From the NCBI RefSeq assembly GCF_964340395.1, contig NC_135558.1:11778501-11842500 (forward strand): a stretch of 64,000 nt of DNA, read 5' to 3'. Numbering within the stretch: position 1 is the stretch's first letter; every line of letters begins with the position of its first letter. Under the pieces are notes generated by a model. The model was given only the letters and a program-made list of their open reading frames with translations, had not been told where the DNA came from and ran no database searches. Position numbers and translations under genes: made by a program. Shown here one piece after another: positions 12,162-35,300 of this stretch. Origin of the DNA: Glandiceps talaboti (taxonomy: Eukaryota > Hemichordata > Enteropneusta > Spengelidae).

Positions 12162-14448
12162 CACATTTACATACGAAATCTTTTCTCGTACATCTTTTAA
12201 TTCGTATTTATTTCTTGGTCAAGTTCAAATGGTATAAGTAACTACGGAAGAGTCAATTTGACTCATACTATTATCGCTAACAAAACATCAAGGTGTTCAC
12301 TTCCTTCTTACACACATATTTGAAAAAAGTGTTTAAATTAGATGAGAAATTAGCTAATGGAATGCAATTGTTTTGTATCCCGACGGGTCGTTCGTTCTGC
12401 CCTGAGGCCGATGAACAATTTTTCGTGTAGAAACAAGAAAATGTGTTTGATAAGGATGTACATGTAATTCAATTCAGGGCATGTATCTCCAGTAAACTAA
12501 ATACCACATATACAGTTATTATAAATTATGGTTTTATTTCGTATTTACTGCGCATCCAATTACGGAAACGTGTTCAGTTCCATCGCATGAAACTTTAAGA
12601 GTGCACACATTACATCAGTAGAGAGACATTATTCTACTATATAATTCCTGGCTGATTCAACCGTTGCCATGGATTCAGTAAAGGTTTGGGGGTATTTATT
12701 AAGTAACAACACTTCTAAAGCGAAAATGGTTTTAAATAACAGTTTCTAGAACTTGAACGTTTTACAGTACAACGCACCACACCATACTAAACTCTACAGG
12801 GTTTAACATTCTTTAAGGCCGACTGTTTGTGAAATAGGAGGAGAAAAAGTATAAATTCAACTGTTACCGGCGGACAGTGAACGGGAGGGGGGGGGGGTCA
12901 TGTTTGACTGGAGATTCAAACACTGTTGTACAGTTTGGTAACGTTTTAAAATTCCATTCAGGAGTTATACTAAACACTAGACAATAATTAACTAATTTAA
13001 AAAATATACACCTTTATTTGTAGATGTTAAAGACTAAGAAGGACATAAGTTCCAATAGACACAAGTGCCATCGTTTATATGAATTTTTTTTTAATTTGTA
13101 TCTTGAAACCAATGAAATGGGATTGTTTGTCACGTGTTCGGCACAGGAAAATGGCTTTCTCCTGAAACGTTTAGCACATTTTGGTTTTGTCAAGGATCGA
13201 GAGTGTTTATTGAACTATTTACTAAAGCTCTGGCAGAGTTCTTGCACGACACAAACGGACCTATGAGACAGGGAGAACAATGCCTGATATAAAATCTAAC
13301 ATCTTCGTACGATTAGCTGCTGGCTATTCCAAAAAAAAAAGAGTACAAAGCACACAATGGACCGCGATGTCATACTGTGTCCTCCATTCTACTAAATTCA
13401 CCACTAACTTGAACTTGACACTGATCTATTGACCTACTTAAAACATCACATGTTATTCAATTACATTAAAGGTGAAGATATATGTACAGAAATATGTAAA
13501 TTGAAAAAAAAATGTTCAGAACGTAGACATTCTAAATTGTACATATACTCATTCTAATAAGATCCTTAATGCCCTCAAAGTTCCCAGGCTCTACAACTGC
13601 AATTGTCAATAAACGTAGGAAGTTCATCTGGTAATTTTTCGATCACTGCGTCATTGATGACGCTTGCTTTGTGCCACATGAAAGTTGGACTCACAATGTA
13701 AGATTTGATATCTCGAACCTTTCGACCTGATCTTGATCCTATATACACGAACTCTTAAAATGTTAGATTCACACAAAGTTTTCAAATAAAAGAAAGTCAA
13801 TTTATAAATACATCACTAGTGATTTCCCGTCTACAGATGGCTCTAATATATAGATACAAGTTAAGTAGCATTCAGGGGAAAAGAAGAATCGAACTCGGTC
13901 TGTTGCGTAAAATGAGACCCTTCCCGATAATAAAATTAGTCAAAATAAAATGTGACCAATTACCAATTACATCTTTTTTAAAAATATGGTCCTCCACCGA
14001 GAACCAAATTGTAAAAATTACCCTCCCCCAATTGCCCGGCCCTCCCACTTGTAATTAGTGGAGGTTCCCTTGATGCTAATAACGCGCAAAACAAAGATCG
14101 AATGGACAAATCACAGAGATAGCTAGCAATATGGATGATACGTAAATTTTTTGCAAGGAAAATTTCGAACAATTTACTAGAGTACTAAACAAAGTAGATG
14201 AATATACTTGTAAATTCCTGGTTTTAAAGGCACGGTTCGGATTAAACTGTGGGTGGAAAAATTAGTTGGTGACAGCTACAGAAAAAAATAAACCTGAAGA
14301 AAAAAATAATCTTATGTATTTTTTTTTTAATATGACTCCACTGACCAGATATTAGTAATGTGAGAAGCAGTTAATCCCTGGCCTAAATCACAGTACAGAC
14401 AAGGAAGACATCTATGATCATGTAGACAAGGAAAAGAATAGTAGAGAC

Positions 14449-25654
<11,206 letters not shown>

Positions 25655-25839
25655 TGTTAGAATCTCAGTTTGTATAGAAAGGTTACAAAATTATGTCTTG
25701 ATTCAAGTGCAGACAGGGAACAGCAAACCTCTTCTACAGCAGGTTGACTACACGAGATATAGTCACACCGAGTATTTCTACCTTTGTTTGCTTGCATACC
25801 CTGACCATGTGACCGGACAGTAAGGGCGTTCCGTACCCG

Positions 25840-25880
25840 GCATGCTGATGCAATAACCCGAAGGTGACGATGCAATTTTA
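25840..25880 (-). promoter_or_regulatory. Paired CARE/ATF4-like motifs upstream of SLC7
   Basis: TGATGCAAT at 25846-25854 exactly matches the C/EBP-ATF response element core. GATGCAAT recurs at 25869-25876, preceded by TGAC. Both lie about 190-220 bp upstream of the SLC7 start codon. ATF4 induces vertebrate SLC7 light-chain genes such as xCT through such elements; use here is inferred. Confidence 0.45.
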
Positions 25881-27830
25881 ACCACGCCCTTTGCTGTAGA
25901 TCACAGAAATCCCTGCTGCTGGATCTTTTAAAGGCCCGTGTTCCATTCCCATGTTCTCACAATAGTGCTATGTTACCAGGGAAGCCATTTAAGGACAACA
26001 TATACACGTGGAGTCGTTCATTTGTTCAGGATCAACTTTAATTTTTTATAGTTCTGCCACACAAATGTTTTTTCACACTTAGTAGAAATCCGACATGAGC
26101 CGTTAATCCAATTTGTCTGCGAGTAGGGATCGGTTGCTTACCGATCAGATGATTATGAATATGCTTCTTTGAGATAGGAGTTTGTTACAGTCCTATTTCG
26201 ACATCTTGAATAAATCATTGCTAAGAGACGTAAAATGAATGTGTAAATATTAGTTGATGGATGTGATGACTTTGAATAAATAGTATAAATAATATAATTT
26301 AACAACACAACGATGACTTGCAGAAAATCTAAAGAAATCATTCATTAAATATTGTCGGTCAAGGGACGGGGTAATTTGAAGAGTTTAAAGTCTGGTTTAC
26401 CGATAATAGTTCAATGGAAAAAAACTATGAACGAAGGGAGGGGCATCGAGTCACCCAATCACACGTGACTTGATAACCTCAATATACAGATAGATTTTAA
26501 TTGGTTCAAATGTCTCCTTTTTATCGACGATCACAGTAACTGTCCTGTTACCGTCTATAAATTAGTAATAAATGTATTTTGATAAATAAACTACATAGCT
26601 ACATTGGTCCTTTTTTGAAATTCTGATGAAATCAGGGTGGAAGAAAGAAATAGTTTGGGGACTCACAACGAAAATGCAATGCAAGGATAGAGGGAATAGT
26701 GCGTCCTATTTTCAGTCTCTCACTATACATCCCCGGTACCATTTCCGAATAGTTACGTTTAGTATGGTACTAACCGTTCCCGCTTAGGATTTCGGTGAGG
26801 AAATCCACCAGTGCGAAGGTAACTTTTCCTTCTCTTTCTCTCCGTATCATCATCTACGCCTTTTTGTTTCTAGATTTTGTTGTTTACAATTTTATTTTAT
26901 TTAGGATAGGTTTAAAGACTTCCATTTAAGATAATAGCGATTATTTTTTTAAAAGTAGTTTTGCCAGACTTTCTTTATTTGCAACTTGTGGTGTTTTTTT
27001 TTTAAAAGTTCTATATTTTTACAAAACTCTCTGCGTTTGTTTTCAGAATTGTTAACCTAGTCTCTAGGCACCCCTGGTCGTGGGGCATGTCAAAGGTAAC
27101 GGGGTCATCTTTCAGATAACTACATTTTTTGTACTTTTTTTTCGTTCTAATATCGTTTAACCGGAATAACTTTCGTTTTCCGGTTAACGACGGAACGAAA
27201 AAGAGCACAAAAAAGAAGAAGAAAAACTCAAAATCACAACAAACGCTACAATTATTGCAGCTATCCGTACTCACACAGCTAAAACTTATCGCATTCAAAC
27301 ATACCACACTGTACGAGGCGGTGGCCTACCAAAGTAAATAGAATTATCTATACATGGGTAGTCGATGTTTACAAGTGGGGTTTGATAAATGATGGATGAG
27401 TGTCGTTATCAAGACAATTGATATATCATGGCTAATGACATCTTACCAATTGGTCATGGTTTAGAACATAGTAAATGTACCCAAGCTAAACTCGTATCAG
27501 TGACCTTTGACATTTATCCTCGGGCCAGGCAAGGACGCGCATTTCGCATTTAATTTAATCAAGATAACTACAAATGTACGACAATACCTGGAACGAGGAC
27601 AGTCAAATGTTACAACGTGTAACAAGACCATTAGCATAAAGCCATTTGCTTTCGGGGGGGGGGGGGGGAAACCACGACATCAACTTTTTTCCCAAGGGTT
27701 ACTTGGCATCATCTTTTCGGCAATTCTTGTAAACCACTGCATACATGGATTGCCAATTACTCATTATCCCCATTCCAGTTTTTATCGATCAACTCTTTTA
27801 CTTACTATTTCGATGCTAGTATACTGATGA

Positions 27831-27970
27831 ATACATACATACATACATACATACATACATACATACATACATACATACATACATACATACATACATACAT
27901 ACACACATACATACATACATACATACATACATACATACATACATACATACATACATACATACATACATAC
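27831..27970. repeat. (CATA)n microsatellite
   Basis: About 35 CATA units with one CACA interruption. The Met-Tyr-Val-Cys frame on the minus strand is a repeat artefact. Confidence 0.97.
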
Positions 27971-28588
27971 TGTTACGGATGGCAGAATGTAACTTTTTAA
28001 TAATCGCTAAGTTTTGGTGTTTTGCGTGGTCACCGTGAACTCTCAGCTGTCATGAATTAATACTTAGAACAAATGTTTGCATTTCACGAATAGTATTCTT
28101 CTGAGATGACAACATTAAGTTATTAAAAGATCGTTGATGTCACATAATGACTAATTACAGACAGTTGGAAGAACAATGACGTGATCACATTGTTTAGCTA
28201 GTTTTCATATTTGTCAATATCATTTGCATTGAATTAAGGCGACGGCAATACTTCCGTTTTAGTCATTTATGGTGCTGATTATTTTATCACCCAATCATTT
28301 GAGTATTGTATATTTTATGTTTATAAGAATTTAATGGCATAATAAAATTATGGATTCATTCTTTGGAAGTTGGAGCTGAAGGCAACAGCTAGGCCTAGAC
28401 TAGGGGCTTCGATCTGCTCCGTGGCCACTTCTAAATGATCCAGGTTAACCATGAACATTAATTTGTGTGTAGTTTGAGCTAATTTCCTAAAAGTCCAAGT
28501 CGATCCCGTGTACAGAGTGGAGAGAGAGTAACATAGAGGAGGGTTACCTTAACATTAGAGGTCCCCCCCCATTTGTTACAATACAAAC

Positions 28589-28701
28589 ATACATACATAC
28601 ATACATACATACATACATACATACATACATACATACATACATACATACATACATACATACATACATACGTACGTACGTACATACATACATACATACATAC
28701 A
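28589..28701. repeat. (CATA)n microsatellite with CGTA variants
   Basis: About 28 units, with a short run of CGTA near 28668. Confidence 0.97.
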
Positions 28702-29084
28702 TCTGTCAATCACTGTTCACACCTTTTCAAATGCTTGCACTTTGGGTCTATATTGACACTCCTGACCTCAATAGAGTACTGATAAAAAATATGAATGTAA
28801 TACTTAGTGTAATTCTGGAAAGTTGATGAATGCCAACTATTTTAATTTGAGTCTCCGCCATGGGGCAGGAACTTTTGCTGAAAAACTGTTACCATTATTT
28901 AACCGTTCTTTTTCTTGACCCCCCCCCCCCCAGCCCCAGATATCAGGTGACTGACTTCTTACCATAGTTTGCTACTCGCAATGTGCATCATTGTGGACCT
29001 CCCCGTTGAGGGTGCTTCTCACAGTCAACAACTCTGAAAGTAGGGGCCAGGTTTAGTTAGTTATGTTTACGAAAAACGAAATAA

Positions 29085-29192
29085 AGAAACAAACAAACAA
29101 ACAAACAAACAAACAAACAATCAAACAAACAAACAAACAAACAAACAAACACACAAACAAAGACAAAGAAACAACAACAACAAAACAAAACT

Positions 29193-29224
<32 letters not shown>
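29085..29224. repeat. Compound (AAAC)n and (TA)n microsatellite
   Basis: AAAC units to about 29160, a short A-rich link, then TA dinucleotides at 29196-29224. Confidence 0.95.
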
Positions 29225-29228
<4 letters not shown>

Positions 29229-29912
29229 ATGAAACAGTAACACATCAAAATTGTTGGGGGTAACGCCGGGAAATAAAGGTATTTTAATAAACTTTTGATT
29301 CTTTTTGCTTCTGGAGAGTCATTTCATGATTTCACATCACTGTGTGACATCATTTTGCGCGCTTCCCACCAAACACCAAAATTAAAAAAAACACCTCCGT
29401 TGTTCTAGCAGAGATGTACTGTTGCCTCATGGGACTTAGCAGGCATGTATATGTGTTAGATGAACAATAGATATCCATGACTATGTATCTCGAGGTTAAT
29501 AGGAGTCATAAACATGATAAACATTTCGTGTAGCGATGCGATCTAGTGTCGCCATGGTGTACATAGCGCCCCCATTTTATGTTTATTTTAAACCTTTGTT
29601 TTTACTGATAAATCTGTGTAATTCACACATTACATTCGATACATATATTAAGTGAAGTTTTTTCCTGGTCACAGTGGTTAGTGAAATTGATGCTTTCAAA
29701 CGCATGTACTAAAGCAAAGAATATGGACATATAAAATTTGTCTTTGGTAAATTTTCAATCATATTAATTCGCGATTCCTCTGTACTGCTTCAGCAAGTTA
29801 GACCACTTCGTAATTTACATACAAAGCCCGTTTATCTGGGCAAAGTGCAATGATGTAATATTCTACTTATAATTGTGTTGTGTAGCTATGTACAAGACAT
29901 AAGGCCATAGCC

Positions 29913-30670
29913 ATGTATAAACACAAGAAATTTCTACTCTTTGTACTTCTTGCCTTTGTCAGCCTACCACCACCTTGTACAGGATCATGGTGGCTTCAGG
30001 AAGATTTTAAAGGGTTTCTGAAGACATTGCTGCCGTTCTTCAAGTTTGAAGATGTTTCGAAAGGAGAGGGTAAAGTTTTACTTTTTATCAACACTACCGA
30101 AGCAAAAACACTTTTAAAGTAATCCTCTTCGAATTATGTGTTGATGTTGTCGATGATCGATGCCGAGCTTAACTCCCCGCTGACGTCACAGTTGTACACA
30201 AATTTAAATGTACGCATCGAGTTCAAACCATTATAGGCTTACTATATGGCACAAGTCTGTACAAAAAGTACAAATATAATATGTAAATGACAAAATTTTA
30301 CATCATTCCAGACTTATTCGTATGTTGTGCATACCACATAGTGTAGGTTCGGCACCCTACTATCAATAAATCGCACCCTGCTTTTGATAATTTGCATACT
30401 GTTATCATTCAAGCCATGCACTATATCTACTATATTTTGTACTGCTCTCTTGAACGGCAGTCAGCTTCAGCTATAAATTGTCATTTACCTCAGTGGACAT
30501 TCTCTTCACCCCACAGTAACTGATGTTCTCATGTTTCAGTTGTTTTCGTGCATTTTGTTGATGCAACTTGCCACACTTGTTTTGTGTTCCAACCTCCTGT
30601 AATTCTAATCCATGAAGAACACTCCTACATATGTTTTAACATGTATTCCCTCCCCATCGGTGTGCTTTGA
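29913..30670 (+). CDS. Candidate small secreted protein (two-exon model)
   Basis: The ATG at 29913 opens with a textbook signal peptide: a basic start (MYKHKK), a hydrophobic core (FLLFVLLAFVSL) and a small-residue cleavage region (CTGS). An amphipathic segment follows (WWLQEDFKGFLKTLLPFFKF). Unspliced, the frame stops at 30122 after 69 residues. A donor at 30070 (GAGG|gtaaag, phase 1) and a strong acceptor ending at 30539 ('ctcatgtttcag') would join in frame to 30540-30670. This gives 95 residues with a CHTC motif preceded by a hydrophobic strand, vaguely thioredoxin-like. No family is recognised; either form is unproven. Confidence 0.35.
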
Positions 30671-31690
30671 GTCACATTTGTTTACTAACAAGCTTACCTC
30701 GGTAGTTTAATGTCGTGGTTTGGTCATTATGATTATGCCCGAGATGACAATCGAATAGATGGATGAAAAAAAATCTTATCAGGATGATTCAATATATTCT
30801 CTTGTACCTGAAATAGTGTGGATATTTCAGCTTATTTACGTAAACAAAAGGTCACGTAAGTATACAGTAATAAGCTTTCCGCCTATCTTCTTTAATAACC
30901 GCTTTTTGTTGGCGTTTCTTACAAATATGTATAAAAACAGCACCATTATTCGATAGACTCCAGGCCAAAATCTACGGGTCTATCTGTCGCTTAATTTGAG
31001 TATGAAACACATATGATTGGCAGAAGTACTGAAACGAATCATCTACAGAGACATTCGTTGGGACTTCTTTCATTTTTAGAAAACAATATTGATAGCTTAT
31101 GGCAAAAATCACATATGGTTTATTGCGCTTGCGCACTTTTCCTCATTGGATGTGATGCCTTGGACTTGTATTCTGGTAATTTAATTCGGTTATATCCCGT
31201 AATTTTTTGTTTGTGAGCTTTTTATCATTTTGGGTATTGTACTTAAAATATGTGTTATTATCATCATTTTTATAATAAACCACTATTTTTTGTACAATCC
31301 CCGGAATGATAAAAAGGTCAGAGAGTAAAATTACAATTACTGCAGCTAATATAATATGGCCTTAACATGAGAGTCATGTATGTACCATGTAAACCTGATA
31401 TTAGCTGGATTTGTCTTTTCTCTTGTACAACCATTAATTTATACACTTTAAAGAAAGAACATGAGTTTCGCTTGATGTATTGATACATTGCAATCTATGA
31501 AGCATGACCGTTACTTTTATCCCGTCCGATCACTCAAACGTTCACCTTTCATTCGGTCCCATGATTTATCAATGTTTAAGAGTCCATTTACTTTCACCTA
31601 AGACCTGGAACTTGATAAATCAATCCAAGCGAAGTAGAACCCCCTTATTGAGTATTGTACTGAGAGTACATAAATATAGATATGGCGCAA
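30671..31690. other. Intergenic, nothing recognised
   Basis: AT-rich sequence upstream of the photolyase gene. Short open frames at 30759-31216 have no recognisable content. Confidence 0.5.
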
Positions 31691-31696
31691 CTAGCG

Positions 31697-31704
31697 TATA
31701 AAAA
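31697..31704 (+). promoter_or_regulatory. TATA-like box of the photolyase gene
   Basis: 'TATAAAAA' about 200 bp upstream of the predicted 5'UTR donor at 31904. If used, transcription would start near 31727; this is a guess from spacing. Confidence 0.35.
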
Positions 31705-31739
31705 ACAAAAGAATCGTATGAGAGCCGTAGGTGGCGTAC

Positions 31740-31749
31740 ATTACGTAAC
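31740..31749 (+). promoter_or_regulatory. D-box (PAR-bZIP/E4BP4-type) motif at the photolyase promoter
   Basis: ATTACGTAAC is a perfect match to the D-box consensus RTTAYGTAAY. In zebrafish, light-induced DNA-repair genes, including 6-4 photolyase, use D-boxes. Function here is inferred from the motif and its position 354 bp upstream of the start codon in genomic distance. Confidence 0.5.
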
Positions 31750-31814
31750 CATTTCAGTCATTATACAACAGGGGTCAAAGTCAAGCTCAAGGTGTTCGTG
31801 ACCATAACACACGC

Positions 31815-31904
31815 ATGTTACGTGCGAGTATAGTCAAAATTGATTGTACTGAGTCTGTTCTCGTATGTCTGAAGATCGAAGACACACTATTACTTGAACA
31901 GCTG
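31815..31904 (+). other. 5'UTR exon with possible upstream ORF
   Basis: The sequence ends at a good donor (CAGCTG|gtaagt, exon end 31904). The start-codon exon has an acceptor 'atattttgcag' ending at 32091. Splicing these puts an ATG at 31815 in a 31-codon frame whose stop is the TGA inside AAATGA at the photolyase start. The uORF stop and main start would thus overlap as ATGA. Confidence 0.45.
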
Positions 31905-32093
31905 GTAAGTGTGCCTAAAATGCCTAGGAAACGAAGACGTTTTCAGAATTCAGATACGATCAATGGTTATTATAGTCCCACTTGCCTCTGGATGGCTTGA
32001 TAGTGTACAGGTTGTTGTTTTTTGCCAGTAGAAAAGTAGCTTGTGCTATTTTTTGCCATTTTTGAAGTACAATAATCTTTATATTTTGCAGAA

Positions 32094-32311
32094 ATGACAC
32101 AACACAGAACCATACATTGGTTTCGTAAAGGTCTTCGTCTTCATGACAACCCAGCCCTACTGTCAGCATGTGATAACTGTGTAGAAATGAGACCTATCTT
32201 TATACTGGATCCATGGTTTGTCCAATCAGGTAAAGTAGGAGCTAATCGTTGGAGGTTCTTGATGCAGTCTCTCCAAGACTTAGATGACGGTCTGAAAAAA
32301 CTCGACTCAAG
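32094..32311 (+). CDS. phr6-4: 6-4 photolyase exon 1
   Basis: The ATG directly follows the acceptor (ttttgcag|AAATG). It encodes the start of the alpha/beta photolyase domain through [10 protein letters not shown] and ends in phase 2 at AAG|gtttgt. Confidence 0.95.
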
Positions 32312-35300
32312 GTTTGTAAATGAGCTATAAAATAACTGGTATTAATCTAGTTAGTTGTGCCACAATGCCATTGGAATTATTTATTTTTCTTAATATATAA
32401 ATAAGCCAACCTCCTTGTTCTATTTTGACCATCTAGGATGAGGTAAAATGCTTTTGCAGGTCCTGAGAATAAGTGAACCTTCTTGTTCTATTTTGACCCT
32501 CTAGTATGAAGTAAAATGGTATTATAAACAGATGATAAACTTCCTTTTGCCAAATTTCTTTTAGATACATCTCGAAAGATCCCCCCAGCAGACAAGTAAT
32601 GTGTATTGTATTGTATTGTATTGTATTGTATTGTATTGTATTGTATTGTATTGTATTGTATTGTATTGTATTGTATTGTATTGTATTGTGTTTACTATAC
32701 CATGCTTTCCACAGCATGTTGTTAAGTAATAAAGTTAATTTTTAATTTAATTTAATTATAGGTACTGAGAATAAGTCAACCTTTTTGTTCTAGTTTGACC
32801 ATCCAGCATGGGGTAAGAATTATACCCTAGTATACCAGAGACTGTTTACAGTACATTCATTTTTCTCATAGGTTGTTTGTACTGAAAGGCAAACCAAGTG
32901 AAGTTCTTCCAAGGGTATTCAAGGAGTGGAATATAACAAGACTTACGTTTGAAGTGGATACAGAACCTTATGCAGTGAAGAGAGACAAAGAAATTAAAGA
33001 CATCTCAGAAAGTCATGGCGTTGAAGTTATAGAAAGGGTATCACATACTTTGTATGATGTAGAAAGGTGAGATTTATAGAGAGGGTATCACACACTTTGT
33101 ATGATGTGGGAAGGTGAGATTTATAGAGAGGGTATCACACACTTTGTATGATGTGGGAAGGTGAGATTTTTATCACAACTGAATGTTATGCCAGGTTGTT
33201 TTAAGTTTGATATACAATGGTTTTGGTATCAGTCTGGTTGAACAACCCATGGCAATTTATTACTAAAATATTTTGGACAGAAATTATCAGTTTTTGTTGA
33301 TTTCATTTGGTTGAATTTGTCTCTTAGCTGAGACACAGTTTTCATCTTTAAAACTGCACACAGTATTAATTGACGCTGTATAATGTTTTTGTCTGCAATG
33401 ACTGAGAGACAAGACTTTGTCTCATTTTTAGACTTATAGATGCCAATAAGGGCAAAGCACCGTTACAGTACAGAAGCCTCCAATCCATAATATCAAGGAT
33501 AGGACCACCTGCCAAACCTAAACCAGCACTGAACAAGGAAAATATGAAAGGTAATGAATAATGGTTAATGGGAAATAATTTAATTTAGAAAAAAATATAT
33601 CTACTCTAATGTATGTCTAAGAAAATAAATGAATAATTTGATATAATAATATTTATAAAATTATCATTTATGAATTCATAAATGATGCCAGGACTACTTT
33701 TTAGGCAAAATTTAAATTTTGAATATGTAATGAATAGTACTCGTTACACAACTGAGATTTCTAATTACTTATTAGTAAAGTTTCACCTGTTCAGGTCAAT
33801 TAGACTTGTAACAGTCAAACTGTCCATTTGCTAGCATTACTGCCAGTCTTTGGCAAAGCATGTCAACCTTAATATGTGAATTGTTACTCATACGTAACAT
33901 TAGAACCCTTGGTCATGTAGCAAGAACTGTTTATCACTGAAATCCATCAAATGTTAGTGGTTGGAATATAATAAATTTATCACCATGGAAACAAAAATAA
34001 TTACCAAACATCGTAAGAGTTCGACTGTGGCCATGTAAGTATCTGTTATTTGGTCCTGACTTGAGTTATACGTTGATTTACTGACTAAGGTTGCACGACA
34101 CCAGTGGACGAGGATCATGATGAGAAATACGGAGTACCAAGTTTAGAAGATTTAGGAATAGATATCAGTACATTAGGACCATCATTGTACCCAGGTGGTG
34201 AACAGGAAGCACTTAAAAGAATGACAGAACATTTACAAAACAAGGTAATACACATGCTTGTTTTTCCAAAATTCAGGGTTCTCCCCAGGCATGAATGGAT
34301 GCTGGTTGGGCTTTCATAATCATGAAGAGTAACACTAGTATTGTCACGGTCAGTTATAATGAAAAGATTTCAATTGCTGGTTATGGCATAGATGTTAGAG
34401 AGATTGACCCTCCAATGTCTATGATTACGATCACAATTACTGATTACATTTTTGACTGCTGATTGGTATACTGACATGTGTTGGCCAGTGTTGGGAGAAC
34501 CCTGCAAAATGGCGATTTGCTCTGAATTAATTCCACTAATAAAATCAAATTATTGAAAATAGATACAACTGCTACAGTCTGATGACTGTTCCTTCCTCAT
34601 GATTAGTGGCAGCTTTGAAACCAAACAGACATTGACATGGAAACACACAATGAAAATGCAGTCACTCGCAAAGATTTATGGAAAAATGTGAAGAAATAAT
34701 TTAATGCAATATTGGAAAGGCTGGATTTGACAACCAACTCCAAATTCTTGCAAAACTAAACTTGGTAACAAGGATAGTGGGTGGATCATTATTAAGACCA
34801 CTCGACCACTACAAAAATGGTCATGTGTTGAAAATCAATAACAGCAGTGGAAAGACCCAATTATACCTAAGCAATTTAGCCTCATGATTCGATCAAATTT
34901 ATTTATGGAGATTTCTGTCTCTTTTACCAATTATTCATCATTCTTGAATTATGCCATCGTGACTTTTACTGCACAGACTGTAAAATCATTTCCCAGCATG
35001 CTTTCTTTTCCTTCAGCTCAAATACAGTTGATATTGCAAATCTTGATGGACACAATTTTGATGAATTATTTAAAAGCCTTGGTCTGAGACTGTATTTTTT
35101 AACATAGTTGATGATGTAATTGAATTATATCAAGCTGTGATCTGTGACTGTACATACACAATGGGCAATTAATATCAAGACATGTCATGTAGATTTTGTT
35201 AATGATGGGATTGGTAATCTCAAAACATTAAGTTGTAGCAAACAAAGCTTGTCTGGTTATTTCGCAATAAACTGAGAATGTATTGTATTGCTTTGATGTC

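Larger units (their letters stand above)
7700..14448. other. Intergenic region with foldback elements
   Basis: No convincing exon between the CpG block and the end of the transporter gene. It contains a (CA)n at 8977-9014, a TIR element at 9435-9829, a 250-bp foldback at 10711-10960 and a 148-bp TIR element at 12014-12161. Minus-strand open frames at 11404-11664 and 11914-11940 (the latter a short ATG frame ending at AAG|gtaaga) have splice-like ends but no recognisable content. Confidence 0.5.
25655..29900. other. Intergenic region upstream of SLC7
   Basis: It holds the SLC7 promoter (about 25.66-25.9 kb), a G17 run at about 27652-27668, two (CATA)n tracts, an (AAAC)n tract, a (TA)n tract and a C-run near 28920. 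No coding exon was recognised. Confidence 0.6.

Noticed and set aside
30181-30188. TGACGTCA (CRE) motif; another at 56902-56909
   Set aside because: An 8-bp motif occurs by chance in 64 kb, and neither is near a supported promoter.
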